The notes beneath the pieces are model-generated. The model made no database searches. It was not told the DNA's origin and worked only from the letters and a program-made list of their open reading frames with translations. From NCBI GenBank assembly GCA_036402115.1, contig DASWTM010000146.1, forward strand, positions 1 through 23,909: DNA of 23,909 bases, written 5' to 3'. The position numbers were made by a program, and so were the translations under genes. Positions 7,024 through 14,589 of this stretch are shown here, piece after piece; positions within the stretch are counted from its first letter, which is position 1; each line of letters begins with the position of its first letter. The stretch is from Chryseosolibacter sp036402115. Lineage in GTDB: Bacteria > Bacteroidota > Bacteroidia > Cytophagales > Cyclobacteriaceae.

Positions 7024-7233
7024 ATGAAAGGTCAGGCAAAAAAGGCAACCCAAACCGAATATATGTATCGGGGTGACCGGCAGACTTCAGACACGTTTAA
7101 GGGTAGCGTGTGTATCGCTGTGCGAAGGGCGGATGGTAAATGTATTCGCGGACGGAATGGAACAATGTTAGTTTCTTTCAATGGAAAACCCACCGTAGTC
7201 ATCGGAAGACTTCTCCGTAAGGTGCACCACTAG
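7024..7233 (+). CDS. Small basic protein, unknown
   Basis: 69 residues, rich in Lys and Arg and without membrane segments: MKGQAKKATQTEYMYRGDRQ, a central RRADGKCIRGRNGTMLVSFNG and a basic end, RLLRKVHH. The two Cys (about 30 and 40), repeated Gly-Arg turns and TMLVSFNGKPTVVIGR look like a small beta-rich fold, which favours a real gene over a chance ORF. Codon use resembles the neighbours. It starts 37 bp from the divergent TfoX start and ends just before an 8-bp tandem repeat. No family is recognised. Confidence 0.65.
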   Translation: MKGQAKKATQTEYMYRGDRQTSDTFKGSVCIAVRRADGKCIRGRNGTMLVSFNGKPTVVIGRLLRKVHH

Positions 7234-7243
7234 CAGCTCAACC

Positions 7244-7283
7244 CACATTAACACATTAGCACATTAACACATTAACACATCAT
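7244..7283. repeat. 8-bp tandem repeat (CACATTAA)
   Basis: Four units of CACATTAA (one CACATTAG) and a fifth degraded unit, CACATCAT, fill the gap between two convergent genes; the last unit overlaps the stop codon of the VOC gene at 7280-7282. It is a simple-sequence array with no visible coding or hairpin role. Confidence 0.85.
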
Positions 7284-7732
7284 CTAGCGTCATTAACCTC
7301 GATCCAATATCCATCCGGATCCTGCAGCCATATTTGCTTTACACCATCCACACGTGTGGTAATAGCATTCTTCTTTCCTGCAACGTCTTCATATGGGATA
7401 TTATTCTTTTGAAGAACCTTTGTGAAACTCTCTACTGACTGAAGGCTGAAACAGGTATGCTGATTCTTATAATATTCTTTTTTTTCGTCCGCACCTTCAA
7501 TGACATGCATTGAAACTCCTGGAAATCCCATGCTGTACCAAACGTGTTTGCCATCGTGAAAGGGTTCCGGGATTGTGTCCAAACCCAGTATACCCTCATA
7601 AAAAGCTTTTGTCTTTTTTATGTCCTTGACAAAAATCGCAGTGTGATTGATTCGAACGTTTTGTTTGCTCTGCGCATGCGTGAACTGGACAGCGATAAAG
7701 AATACAAGGAAAGTCAGCAATCTTGATTTCAT
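7280..7732 (-). CDS. Exported VOC (glyoxalase/bleomycin-resistance fold) protein
   Basis: 150 residues. The signal peptide MKSRLLTFLVFFIAVQFTHA (cleavage near AQS) is unusual, because most VOC proteins are cytoplasmic. The mature part is one VOC module with two beta-alpha-beta-beta-beta halves: RINHTAIFVKDIKKTKAFYE (28-47) with GILGLDT, and QHTCFSLQSVESF to WLQDPDGYWIEV (91-147). Probable metal ligands are His30, His92 and Glu145, with Glu79 possible. It may be a glyoxalase-like enzyme or a dioxygenase relative; the substrate cannot be read from sequence. Upstream on the minus strand TACTTTAG is a possible -7 element. Confidence 0.87.
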   Translation of the reverse strand: MKSRLLTFLVFFIAVQFTHAQSKQNVRINHTAIFVKDIKKTKAFYEGILGLDTIPEPFHDGKHVWYSMGFPGVSMHVIEGADEKKEYYKNQHTCFSLQSVESFTKVLQKNNIPYEDVAGKKNAITTRVDGVKQIWLQDPDGYWIEVNDAR

Positions 7733-7845
7733 AAAAGATACACAGTGTTAGTTAGCTAAAGTAGATAATTTGAAGTACTTGTTTGATGAAGACCGATTGT
7801 ATTTCCAACGAAAAAAAATTAGTAACTTGTGGTTTACCTGACGTC

Positions 7846-8583
7846 ATGGGCCGGCAACAAAAATCCCTCTTTACACTTTTTGCTCTATTATTGGGCGCCA
7901 CCACACTCTTTGGTCAAGCGAAACGTTCGGAGATTGCCAAATACGAACCGACCTGGAATGACGGTGAGATTACCCTCGCAGACGGATCAAAGGTCTCCGG
8001 TTACGTAAGTTTTAATGACAACGATGGAATCGTCTCACTTAAAGAAGATGGCGAAATTCATTCTTTTAAATCTAACGATCTCCTGGGGTTTCAATTTTAT
8101 GATTCGAAGACGATGCGCGATCGTGTATTCTTCGTCATGGAGTTTACCGATAGCAGAGACGGCATTGCGCGATTTTCATTCTTCGAAGTTCTGAAGGAGT
8201 TTCCTTCATTTGCAGTGCTAGCCAAAATCGACCGCATTGGAACAGAAGTTCAGCGAGGTGTTTTTGGCTTGCCTACCTCACCGGCACTTAAGTCCAAGTC
8301 TTCAAACAATGTAGTCGCATCACAAACGGAAACGATCTACTTTATGAGCGAAGCTGGAGACATGGTCCCCTACCTGCAGATAGTCGAAAAAGAGACTGAG
8401 GGTGAGTGGTTTGATTACAACCGGACAAAAAACAGCTTTATTGAAAAGGATGTTTTCGAACGCTATACAACCGCATATTATCCGGAGCTGGAAGAATTCG
8501 CCAAAACAAACGGACTGAGTTTTAAACGAAAATCAGATCTTATTAAGATTCTCGATCAATATCATTACTTGCTGTCGCATTAA
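7846..8583 (+). CDS. Secreted protein of unknown function
   Basis: 245 residues from the ATG at 7846, chosen because MGRQQKSLFTLFALLLGATT then forms a proper signal peptide ending LFGQ. An in-frame ATG at 7786 would put 20 polar residues before it and bury a likely promoter (TAACTTGT near 7825). The mature protein begins with an ITLADGSKVSGYVSFNDNDG strand pair, followed by VSLKEDGEIHSFKSNDLLGF. This reads like a small beta-rich domain for sensing or binding, common in exported Bacteroidota proteins. The C-terminal part is helical, with YPELEEFAKTNGLSFKRKSD and a final KILDQYHYLLSH. No catalytic motif and no named family are recognised. Confidence 0.8.
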   Translation: MGRQQKSLFTLFALLLGATTLFGQAKRSEIAKYEPTWNDGEITLADGSKVSGYVSFNDNDGIVSLKEDGEIHSFKSNDLLGFQFYDSKTMRDRVFFVMEFTDSRDGIARFSFFEVLKEFPSFAVLAKIDRIGTEVQRGVFGLPTSPALKSKSSNNVVASQTETIYFMSEAGDMVPYLQIVEKETEGEWFDYNRTKNSFIEKDVFERYTTAYYPELEEFAKTNGLSFKRKSDLIKILDQYHYLLSH

Positions 8584-8639
8584 GTGGTAATGATGTGAAC
8601 TTTTAACCGACTGTATTTGTAGTTGGGAAAAGTTTTCAA

Positions 8640-9119
8640 ATGAACAGAGACCAAATCTTTATCGACATGGCGCTTAAAGCGTGGAACATCCAGATCGCGC
8701 GCGCAGACAAATTTTTCAATACCCTTTCTGACGAAGGATTACTTAAAGAAATCGCTCCCGGTAAAAACCGAATTATCTACTTGCTTGGCCACCTCATCAC
8801 TGTGAATGAAGGGATGATAACCCTGTTTTCGCTCGGCAACAGATCGTACAGCGACTGGGATGAGGCTTTCATCAAGAATCCGGATAAAACGATCTCCGAT
8901 GTTCCTGATGCTGCCACACTTCGCCATGCGTGGAGCGAATCCAATGAGCGCCTGACGAAACTATTTTCAGAGATGTCGGTGGAAGATTGGTTTGGCCGAC
9001 ATACGTCAATGACCGATGAAGACCTGGTAAAGGAACCATCGCGTAATAAATTAAGCGTACTTCTAAACCGCACCAGCCACGTAGCCTACCACCTTGGGCA
9101 GCTTGTCTTAGCGAAATAA
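8640..9119 (+). CDS. DinB-fold putative metal-dependent protein
   Basis: 159 residues with the four-helix DinB layout. The metal-binding histidine triad is visible: His51 in LLGHLITVNEGM, and His147 and His151 in TSHVAYHLGQLVLAK. Members of this superfamily include bacillithiol and mycothiol transferases and thiol-dependent isomerases; many are uncharacterised, and this one cannot be placed further. It is cytoplasmic, with no signal. A TGTATTTG string at 8612-8619 may be the -7 element, and a hairpin terminator follows at 9146-9183. Confidence 0.85.
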   Translation: MNRDQIFIDMALKAWNIQIARADKFFNTLSDEGLLKEIAPGKNRIIYLLGHLITVNEGMITLFSLGNRSYSDWDEAFIKNPDKTISDVPDAATLRHAWSESNERLTKLFSEMSVEDWFGRHTSMTDEDLVKEPSRNKLSVLLNRTSHVAYHLGQLVLAK

Positions 9120-9145
9120 CTGCACCCGACATTCCAATAAGTAGG

Positions 9146-9183
9146 GCTGGCTGGATTTAATCTGGCCAGCTTTAAAACTTTTT
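9146..9183 (+). terminator. Probable intrinsic terminator after the DinB gene
   Basis: GCTGGC (9146-9151) pairs with GCCAGC (9165-9170), with a further GA/TC pair inside, and is followed by TTTAAAACTTTTT. It lies 27 bp after the DinB stop and 50 bp before the permease start. Confidence 0.65.
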
Positions 9184-9220
9184 CAACGCAGCAATCATCG
9201 TTAGTAAAATACCTAAACGT

Positions 9221-11608
9221 ATGATGGCCACCCTCTTCCAAGGTCTGTTTCGCTCGGTGATGCGAAATAAATTACTTACCACCTTAAATCTCGCGGGCCT
9301 CGGGCTCGGCTTTTCCAGCTGTATTTTAATTGTTCTTTTTCTGTTTGATCAACTCGGTTATGACCGGCACCATTCCAATCTCGATCGCATCTACCGACTC
9401 TCGACAAAATTTGTATCCGCAGGAACGGTTGACGACATTGCCATCTGCGCATCACCCTTACCGGAAGCACTGAAAGAAAGTTTCCCCGAAGTAGCAGAAT
9501 CCATCCGCGTGAACTCGAAGGGTGGTGGCGTAAGCATCAAACGCTCCGATGGAATTTTTGTAGAGGACAATATCTACGCTGCGGACCCGGGAATTTTTCG
9601 GATTTTCTCCTACCCTTTTATAAGCGGTGATCCGGCAACAGCCCTGACACATTCCTCCAGCGTAGTGCTGACCAAATCTCTTGCAAAGAAATACTTTCCC
9701 AATGGCGATGCGCTCGGCAGTGTGTTGAAGATTGAGAATACAGACCACCAGGTGACGGCAGTGATTGAAGACGTGCCACGCAATTCCGAAATCTACTTTT
9801 CCATGCTGCTTCCGCTCGACACCGCTCATCACAAAGACTGGTTTGATTTCAGCCATTATGTATTTGTGATGTTCGATAAAAAAGCAATGGCAGATCCCTC
9901 CTTGATTTCCCGCTTTCAAAAAAAATTAGATAAGCTTACGAATGATCACATTAATGGCCCGATGCAGGCGGAAAACCCGACTTTGTCAGCATCGATGAGT
10001 CTTCAACCATTGAAAGGTTTGCACTTTGACAATTCGTTAAAATACGATACGCCAAAAGGAAAAAAAGACTATGTCTACATCTTTGTCTCCGTTGCACTAC
10101 TGATTCTATCCATCGCATGCATCAACTACATCAATTTTTCTGTTGTTCAGTCGATGGAGAAAAGTCGCGAAGTAGGAATACGGAAGGTGGTTGGATCGTC
10201 TTTCTGGCAGCTCGTGTTTCGTTATATCGCTCAATCAACCGCACTAACGTTGTTTGCATTAGTTTTGTCGGTCGGAATCGTTTATCTCCTACTGCCGCAA
10301 TTCAATGAAGTTGTCGGTCGGGATTTCCGCTTGCAAGATCTATTAAGGAGTGAGATCGTGATTACAATGGGCGTCATCATGATTGTAACCGGAGTGCTTG
10401 CTGGAAGCTATCCTGCCTTTTATTCGTCATCGCTGAACGTAGTGAGTTCGTTGAAAGGAGTTCTTACCACACCTGCCGGAAAATCAATCCGAAAGATTTC
10501 CATTACGATTCAGTTTGCCGTCACACTTGGTCTCCTTATTTGCACGATCATCATCTATTCTCAGATGACTTTTATAAAAAATTATAATCTCGGATTTCAG
10601 AAAGAAAAGGTAGTGGCTGTTCGGACCCCGGAAGATTCCGTGCACTATCAAAAAATTATTTCATTCAGAAATGAAGTGAGCCAAATGCATGATCTCATCG
10701 AATCGATTGCCATTGCAGGCGATGGCGGAACTCCGGGAGACCCCGAAGACGAACAACGCGGTTCACACGCGCTGAAGAATGGTGACGGTAAGGAAGCGGT
10801 ATACATGATCAACACTACCTACATTGATCATACCTATATGGATGTTTTAGGGATACAAATGAAATTGGGCAGAAATTACAACGACAGCCCAAACGATAAA
10901 GAAAATTCAATTATCATCAATCAGGCCCTCGTCAATATTTTAGGATGGAAGGACCCCTTATCACAAACTATCCGATGGGGATCCAGAGAACGAAATGTGA
11001 TTGGAGTGGTTGGCGATATTCATTATAAGTCACTTTACAATCCTGTGGAACCACAATTCTTTGTCCCGCATCAGAAGCGCATCGTCAATGTTTTTATCCG
11101 CCTTCATGGAGCAGGCAGTGAAAACATTGAGAAAATCCAGCGCACGTGGAGTGCTTACTTTCCGGATGAACCGTTCCGATACAGTTTTCTGGATGACACG
11201 CTTGAAAAACAATACAGGCAAGAAAAAACAGCGACTAACATTCTTACATACTTCAGCATACTGACAATCTTAATTTCCATCTTTGGAATGTTTGGACTTT
11301 CGCTGCTCAGCGCATATCAGCGAAAGCGTGAAATCGGGATACGAAAAGTTATCGGTGCAGAGTTCCGCGATATCGCGATGTTATTTTCGAAAGAATACGC
11401 GGTATTTCTGATCATAGCCATGGCGTTGATTTCCCCCATCGTGTGGTACATGATGGACGAATGGCTCCACAGCTTTGTGACACACGCACCAATCAACATT
11501 TACATTTTCATTTTCGTGGGAATCTCATTCGCCATTGTGGCACTTTTTTCGATCCTGCTCAGCATTGGCAAAATTACAGGGCAAAAAAGTATTGAACTCA
11601 TCAAATAA
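9221..11608 (+). CDS. FtsX/MacB-type ABC transporter permease, eight TM segments
   Basis: 795 residues in two related halves. TM1 (about 20-42) is followed by a MacB-type periplasmic domain (45-280) and TM2-4 (about 285-305, 335-357 and 378-400, with VVQSMEKSREVGIRKVVG before TM3). TM5 (428-452) leads to a second periplasmic domain (455-670), and TM6-8 (677-785) enclose LSAYQRKREIGIRKVIG. The two KREIGIRKV-type motifs are the FtsX_C couplers that contact the ATPase. This long duplicated form is typical of Bacteroidota, where many copies per genome export lipoproteins, peptides or drugs by mechanotransmission. No ATPase is adjacent, so it must use one encoded elsewhere. The MMATLF start precedes TM1 suitably. 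Confidence 0.93.
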   Translation: MMATLFQGLFRSVMRNKLLTTLNLAGLGLGFSSCILIVLFLFDQLGYDRHHSNLDRIYRLSTKFVSAGTVDDIAICASPLPEALKESFPEVAESIRVNSKGGGVSIKRSDGIFVEDNIYAADPGIFRIFSYPFISGDPATALTHSSSVVLTKSLAKKYFPNGDALGSVLKIENTDHQVTAVIEDVPRNSEIYFSMLLPLDTAHHKDWFDFSHYVFVMFDKKAMADPSLISRFQKKLDKLTNDHINGPMQAENPTLSASMSLQPLKGLHFDNSLKYDTPKGKKDYVYIFVSVALLILSIACINYINFSVVQSMEKSREVGIRKVVGSSFWQLVFRYIAQSTALTLFALVLSVGIVYLLLPQFNEVVGRDFRLQDLLRSEIVITMGVIMIVTGVLAGSYPAFYSSSLNVVSSLKGVLTTPAGKSIRKISITIQFAVTLGLLICTIIIYSQMTFIKNYNLGFQKEKVVAVRTPEDSVHYQKIISFRNEVSQMHDLIESIAIAGDGGTPGDPEDEQRGSHALKNGDGKEAVYMINTTYIDHTYMDVLGIQMKLGRNYNDSPNDKENSIIINQALVNILGWKDPLSQTIRWGSRERNVIGVVGDIHYKSLYNPVEPQFFVPHQKRIVNVFIRLHGAGSENIEKIQRTWSAYFPDEPFRYSFLDDTLEKQYRQEKTATNILTYFSILTILISIFGMFGLSLLSAYQRKREIGIRKVIGAEFRDIAMLFSKEYAVFLIIAMALISPIVWYMMDEWLHSFVTHAPINIYIFIFVGISFAIVALFSILLSIGKITGQKSIELIK

Positions 11609-11639
11609 GCCGTGTGTTTGCTACCTTGTACAGACTACA

Positions 11640-12371
11640 ATGCGAACCCTTATGCCAACCCTTACCGCGAAATCCTTTGTTGAAAAATTAAAGAGACTTC
11701 AATCCGACAAAGAGCTTGAAAAGATTCAACGATACTTTAAATCCGGAAAGGGTCAATATGGTGAAGGCGATCAATTTATCGGTGTTCAAATGGGTAAGGT
11801 GTTTGCGCTCGCAAAAGAGTTTACGGAAATGGACCTTGGTGAAGTAGAGAAATTACTGGAGAGTAAGATCCATGAAGTGCGAGCGGGTGCCGTCAGCATC
11901 ATGGACTTCCAGGCGCGTCATAAGAAGTCAACAGACGAAAGACGGAAGGCATTGTTTGATCTCTATATCGCTCGCCACGATCGAATCAACAACTGGGATC
12001 TTGTCGATCGAAGTGCAGGTTTCGTTGTTGGAAGTTATCTCTATGACAAACCACGAAAGATTTTATACAAACTCGCGAAATCGAGAAACATGTGGGAACG
12101 GAGAACTGCCATTGTCAGCACTTCATATTTCCTTCGAAAAGGTGAAGCCGAAGACACGTTTGCGATTGCAGAGATATTGATGCATGATACAGAAGATCTG
12201 ATCCACAAGGCTGCAGGCGGATGGATTCGCGAGGCAGGCAAAAAACATAAGATGAAGTTGCTCGAGTTCCTGGATCGCTATGCAGCAACCATGCCGCGAA
12301 CGATGTTACGTTATGCTATCGAAAAGCTTCCGAAAAATCAGCGGTTGTATTATTTGAATAACGAGGGCTAA
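11640..12371 (+). CDS. AlkD-type DNA alkylation repair glycosylase
   Basis: 243 residues of HEAT-like helices, as in AlkD, which excises N3- and N7-alkylated purines without flipping the base. Key residues match: Trp119 and Asp123 in NNWDLVD correspond to the catalytic W-D pair of Bacillus AlkD (Trp109/Asp113), and Trp195 in GGWIREAGKKH corresponds to its second aromatic (Trp187). Start choice: a longer frame from 11535 would overlap the permease gene; the ATG at 11640 follows TACCTTGT (a -7-like element), and a second ATG at 11652 (MPTLTA) is also possible. It lies 31 bp after the permease stop but has its own promoter candidate. Confidence 0.9.
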   Translation: MRTLMPTLTAKSFVEKLKRLQSDKELEKIQRYFKSGKGQYGEGDQFIGVQMGKVFALAKEFTEMDLGEVEKLLESKIHEVRAGAVSIMDFQARHKKSTDERRKALFDLYIARHDRINNWDLVDRSAGFVVGSYLYDKPRKILYKLAKSRNMWERRTAIVSTSYFLRKGEAEDTFAIAEILMHDTEDLIHKAAGGWIREAGKKHKMKLLEFLDRYAATMPRTMLRYAIEKLPKNQRLYYLNNEG

Positions 12372-12559
12372 GGCATTTGGATTAAAAGCCGCGAGCTACC
12401 AGCTCCAAGCTGCGAGCCGCACTCGTGTTGCTTGAACGATACGTACGTGAAGTGAAGTGATACGTCAATGGTAGTCGAAGCCAACCGTGAAATAACGGTC
12501 GCGCGCTTCGTTGTTACTGTCCCCACTTTTACGCGGCATATTTTTTTGCCACTCTTTTA

Positions 12560-12600
12560 GATCAGGAGTTGCCTGATCCAGCAGTCGCTAACTGCTGGAT
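12560..12600. promoter_or_regulatory. Two adjoining hairpins upstream of the zinc ADH gene
   Basis: GATCAGG-AGTTG-CCTGATC (12560-12578, 7-bp stem) and ATCCAGCAGT-CGCTA-ACTGCTGGAT (12576-12600, perfect 10-bp stem) both have 5-nt loops and share three bases, so they cannot both form in full. They end 20 bp before the ADH start. The T-tract expected of a terminator is missing, so an operator or RNA switch is possible but unproven. Confidence 0.6.
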
Positions 12601-12620
12601 GACAAAAAATATTAAAGAAT

Positions 12621-13790
12621 ATGATTGCAATGAATTATCGCGGACCGTTCCGCATTCGCGCTGATCGTAATAGACCCGATCCCGAAATTCTGCATCCGAA
12701 TGATGCAATTGTGCGTGTCACGCGCTCGTTGATCTGCGGATCTGATCTTCACTTATATCATGGTATGGTTCCCGACACGCGTGTTGGGATGACGTTTGGT
12801 CACGAGTTCACCGGCATTGTCACAGAAGTGGGTGAAGGTGTTCAGAATTTGAAAGTGGGAGATCATGTATTGGTGCCATTTAACATTGCCTGCGGAAGTT
12901 GTCCTTTCTGTAAGCAGGAGTTGTTCGGAAATTGTCATGAATCGAACCCGCAGCATACTGCGATCGGAGGTATTTTCGGATACTCTCATTCAGCAGGAGG
13001 ATATGATGGCGGGCAAGCCGAGTATGTTCGCGTGCCTTATGCGGATGTTGGCCCTACAAAAATCCCTGCAGGAATGGATCTCGAAGATGCTGTGATGCTT
13101 ACCGATGTTGTTCCAACGGGTTATCAGGCAGCTGAAATGGCTGGCATTCAAAAGGGCGATACTGTTGTTGTATTTGGCGCAGGTCCTATCGGAATTATGG
13201 CCGCGCGTTGTGCATGGCTGTTTGGCGCAGGTCGTGTCATCATCATCGATCATCTTGAGTATCGCCTCGAGTTCGCCAAAAAATATGCAATGTGTGAAGC
13301 CTATAATTTCAAAGAAATGCAAGACCCCGTTGTCTTCGTAAAACGCACTACCGATTGGTTCGGAGCAGACGTCTGCATCGATGCAGTAGGTTGTGAAGCT
13401 GTTGGTAATCCCACACAGGACATCACCGGCCGATTATTCTTGCAGGGAGGTTCAGCTACAGCGTTGCATTGGGCGATCAATTCAGTGAAGAAGGGAGGCA
13501 TTGTTTCCGTTGTCGGGGTATATGGTATGCCATGGAACATGGTTCCGATGGGAAGCATTCTGAACAAAGGCATCACACTACGCGCAAACCAGGCCAGCGT
13601 AAAACGTTTGTTGCCAAGACTACTTCAGCACGTGCAAAACGGAATTTTAAATCCAAAAGGATTGATCACACATCGTGTTCCGTTGGAAGAAGTGAATGAA
13701 GCCTATCACATCTTCTCAGCCAAGAGAGACAATTGCATTAAACCACTGTTGATTCCACCGACTGCTACCGGTATCCGTGTTGCAGCTTAA
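12621..13790 (+). CDS. Zinc-dependent alcohol dehydrogenase, formaldehyde-dehydrogenase type
   Basis: 389 residues of medium-chain dehydrogenase fold. Catalytic zinc ligands are Cys39 (LICGSDLH), His61 (FGHEFTG) and probably Asp162 (LTDVVPTGY), the Cys-His-Asp set of Pseudomonas putida formaldehyde dehydrogenase. The four structural zinc cysteines are in CGSCPFCKQELFGNC (91, 94, 97, 105). The NAD site has GAGPIGIM (186-193) and Asp210 after the second strand, favouring NAD over NADP. The insertion DVCIDAVGCEAVGNPTQD is also of the formaldehyde-dehydrogenase-like subgroup. The substrate could be formaldehyde or another alcohol or aldehyde. It starts an operon with the next gene, 11 bp downstream. 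Confidence 0.92.
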   Translation: MIAMNYRGPFRIRADRNRPDPEILHPNDAIVRVTRSLICGSDLHLYHGMVPDTRVGMTFGHEFTGIVTEVGEGVQNLKVGDHVLVPFNIACGSCPFCKQELFGNCHESNPQHTAIGGIFGYSHSAGGYDGGQAEYVRVPYADVGPTKIPAGMDLEDAVMLTDVVPTGYQAAEMAGIQKGDTVVVFGAGPIGIMAARCAWLFGAGRVIIIDHLEYRLEFAKKYAMCEAYNFKEMQDPVVFVKRTTDWFGADVCIDAVGCEAVGNPTQDITGRLFLQGGSATALHWAINSVKKGGIVSVVGVYGMPWNMVPMGSILNKGITLRANQASVKRLLPRLLQHVQNGILNPKGLITHRVPLEEVNEAYHIFSAKRDNCIKPLLIPPTATGIRVAA

Positions 13791-13801
13791 AATATATAGT
13801 T

Positions 13802-14389
13802 ATGGAAACACAAACAAAAAGTAAATATGCGAAGGGCAGCGATACGTATCAGGATGTATTAACAGGTGATGTCGATCGGAAAATTGCTGACCAAGTCAAG
13901 AACATTCCGGGCTGGGGAATCGATGCAGATGCGGAAAACGATCCGACCTATCCAATGAAACACTGGAATGGAGCCGATCACGAACGCATTCACTATACGA
14001 AGCCACCCCAACAACCACAAACTGTAAAGGTGTTCCAATCCATAGAACGCCCAACGATGACGAGTGTTTTTGGAACGTCCACACCACCCAGTGGGATTAG
14101 TGGAGCAATTCGTCAATATGCCTATAAATTCAGCGAAGCGGATGCTCGTCATTGGATGACGCTGATCGTGGCTGATAGGGTAAACGTTGTTGAGGGAATC
14201 ATCGATGACTTGAAGCACGGAATTGTTCCTAACTTCTTTGCCGAGCGCGGCTGGACTGCGGAATGGAAATACAACCGCGAGGGCGCAATGAAGAAAGTCG
14301 CGATAGGTGCTGCGGTCGGTGTTGCCGTTATCGGTCTGATCTTGCTTCGAAACAACGCTAAAAAACAAACTACGCCCGCTACTATTTAA
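13802..14389 (+). CDS. Unknown protein with C-terminal TM anchor, coupled to the ADH
   Basis: 195 residues, starting 11 bp after the ADH stop and so probably translated from the same mRNA. The N-terminal half is polar and Pro-rich (VKNIPGWGIDADAENDPTYP, then MKHWNGADHERIHYTKPPQQ). The middle is a helical segment, GISGAIRQYAYKFSEADARH (about 98-117), continuing with WMTLIVADRVNVVEGIIDDL. A single TM helix (about 163-183, AIGAAVGVAVIGLILL) has positive residues on both sides, so it is a membrane-anchored cytosolic or exported protein without a signal peptide. I do not recognise the family. Linkage to the ADH and the following catalase suggests a role in stress tolerance, by context only. Confidence 0.8.
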   Translation: METQTKSKYAKGSDTYQDVLTGDVDRKIADQVKNIPGWGIDADAENDPTYPMKHWNGADHERIHYTKPPQQPQTVKVFQSIERPTMTSVFGTSTPPSGISGAIRQYAYKFSEADARHWMTLIVADRVNVVEGIIDDLKHGIVPNFFAERGWTAEWKYNREGAMKKVAIGAAVGVAVIGLILLRNNAKKQTTPATI

Positions 14390-14408
14390 TTAGACATACT
14401 ACTGCTTG

Positions 14409-14452
14409 AACTTTCTACACGCTGCAAAAAATGCTGGTTAGTGTAGAAAGTT
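14409..14452. repeat. Perfect 12-bp inverted repeat upstream of catalase
   Basis: AACTTTCTACAC (14409-14420) and GTGTAGAAAGTT (14441-14452) match perfectly around a 20-nt spacer, 20 bp after the preceding stop and 138 bp before the catalase start. No T tract follows on the plus strand, so this is not a standard terminator; an operator or RNA-stabilising hairpin is possible. Confidence 0.85.
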
Positions 14453-14589
14453 GAAGTGGTATTCGCAGCTGTCTCTGCAACAAAACTCCGGCACCATTAT
14501 TTTCCATTCGTCTGCTCTATCTGAAATCGCTGCTCAACAGCAGATGCCGATAGTCTTTTGTAACATTTTCTCACCACAATTCAGTAGAC

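Noticed and set aside
7244..7283. CRISPR-like array
   Set aside because: Units are 8 bp and adjoining, with no spacers and no cas genes nearby.
9458..9919. 153-codon minus-strand frame inside the permease gene
   Set aside because: Antisense to a certain FtsX-type permease; no domain in the translation.
11535..11639. Longer N-terminus for the AlkD-type protein
   Set aside because: It would overlap the permease gene by 74 bp and adds a segment with no AlkD similarity; a -7-like element lies just before 11640.
13859..14368. 169-codon minus-strand frame opposite the 195-residue protein gene
   Set aside because: The plus-strand frame has an operon position and a sensible TM helix; the antisense translation looks random.
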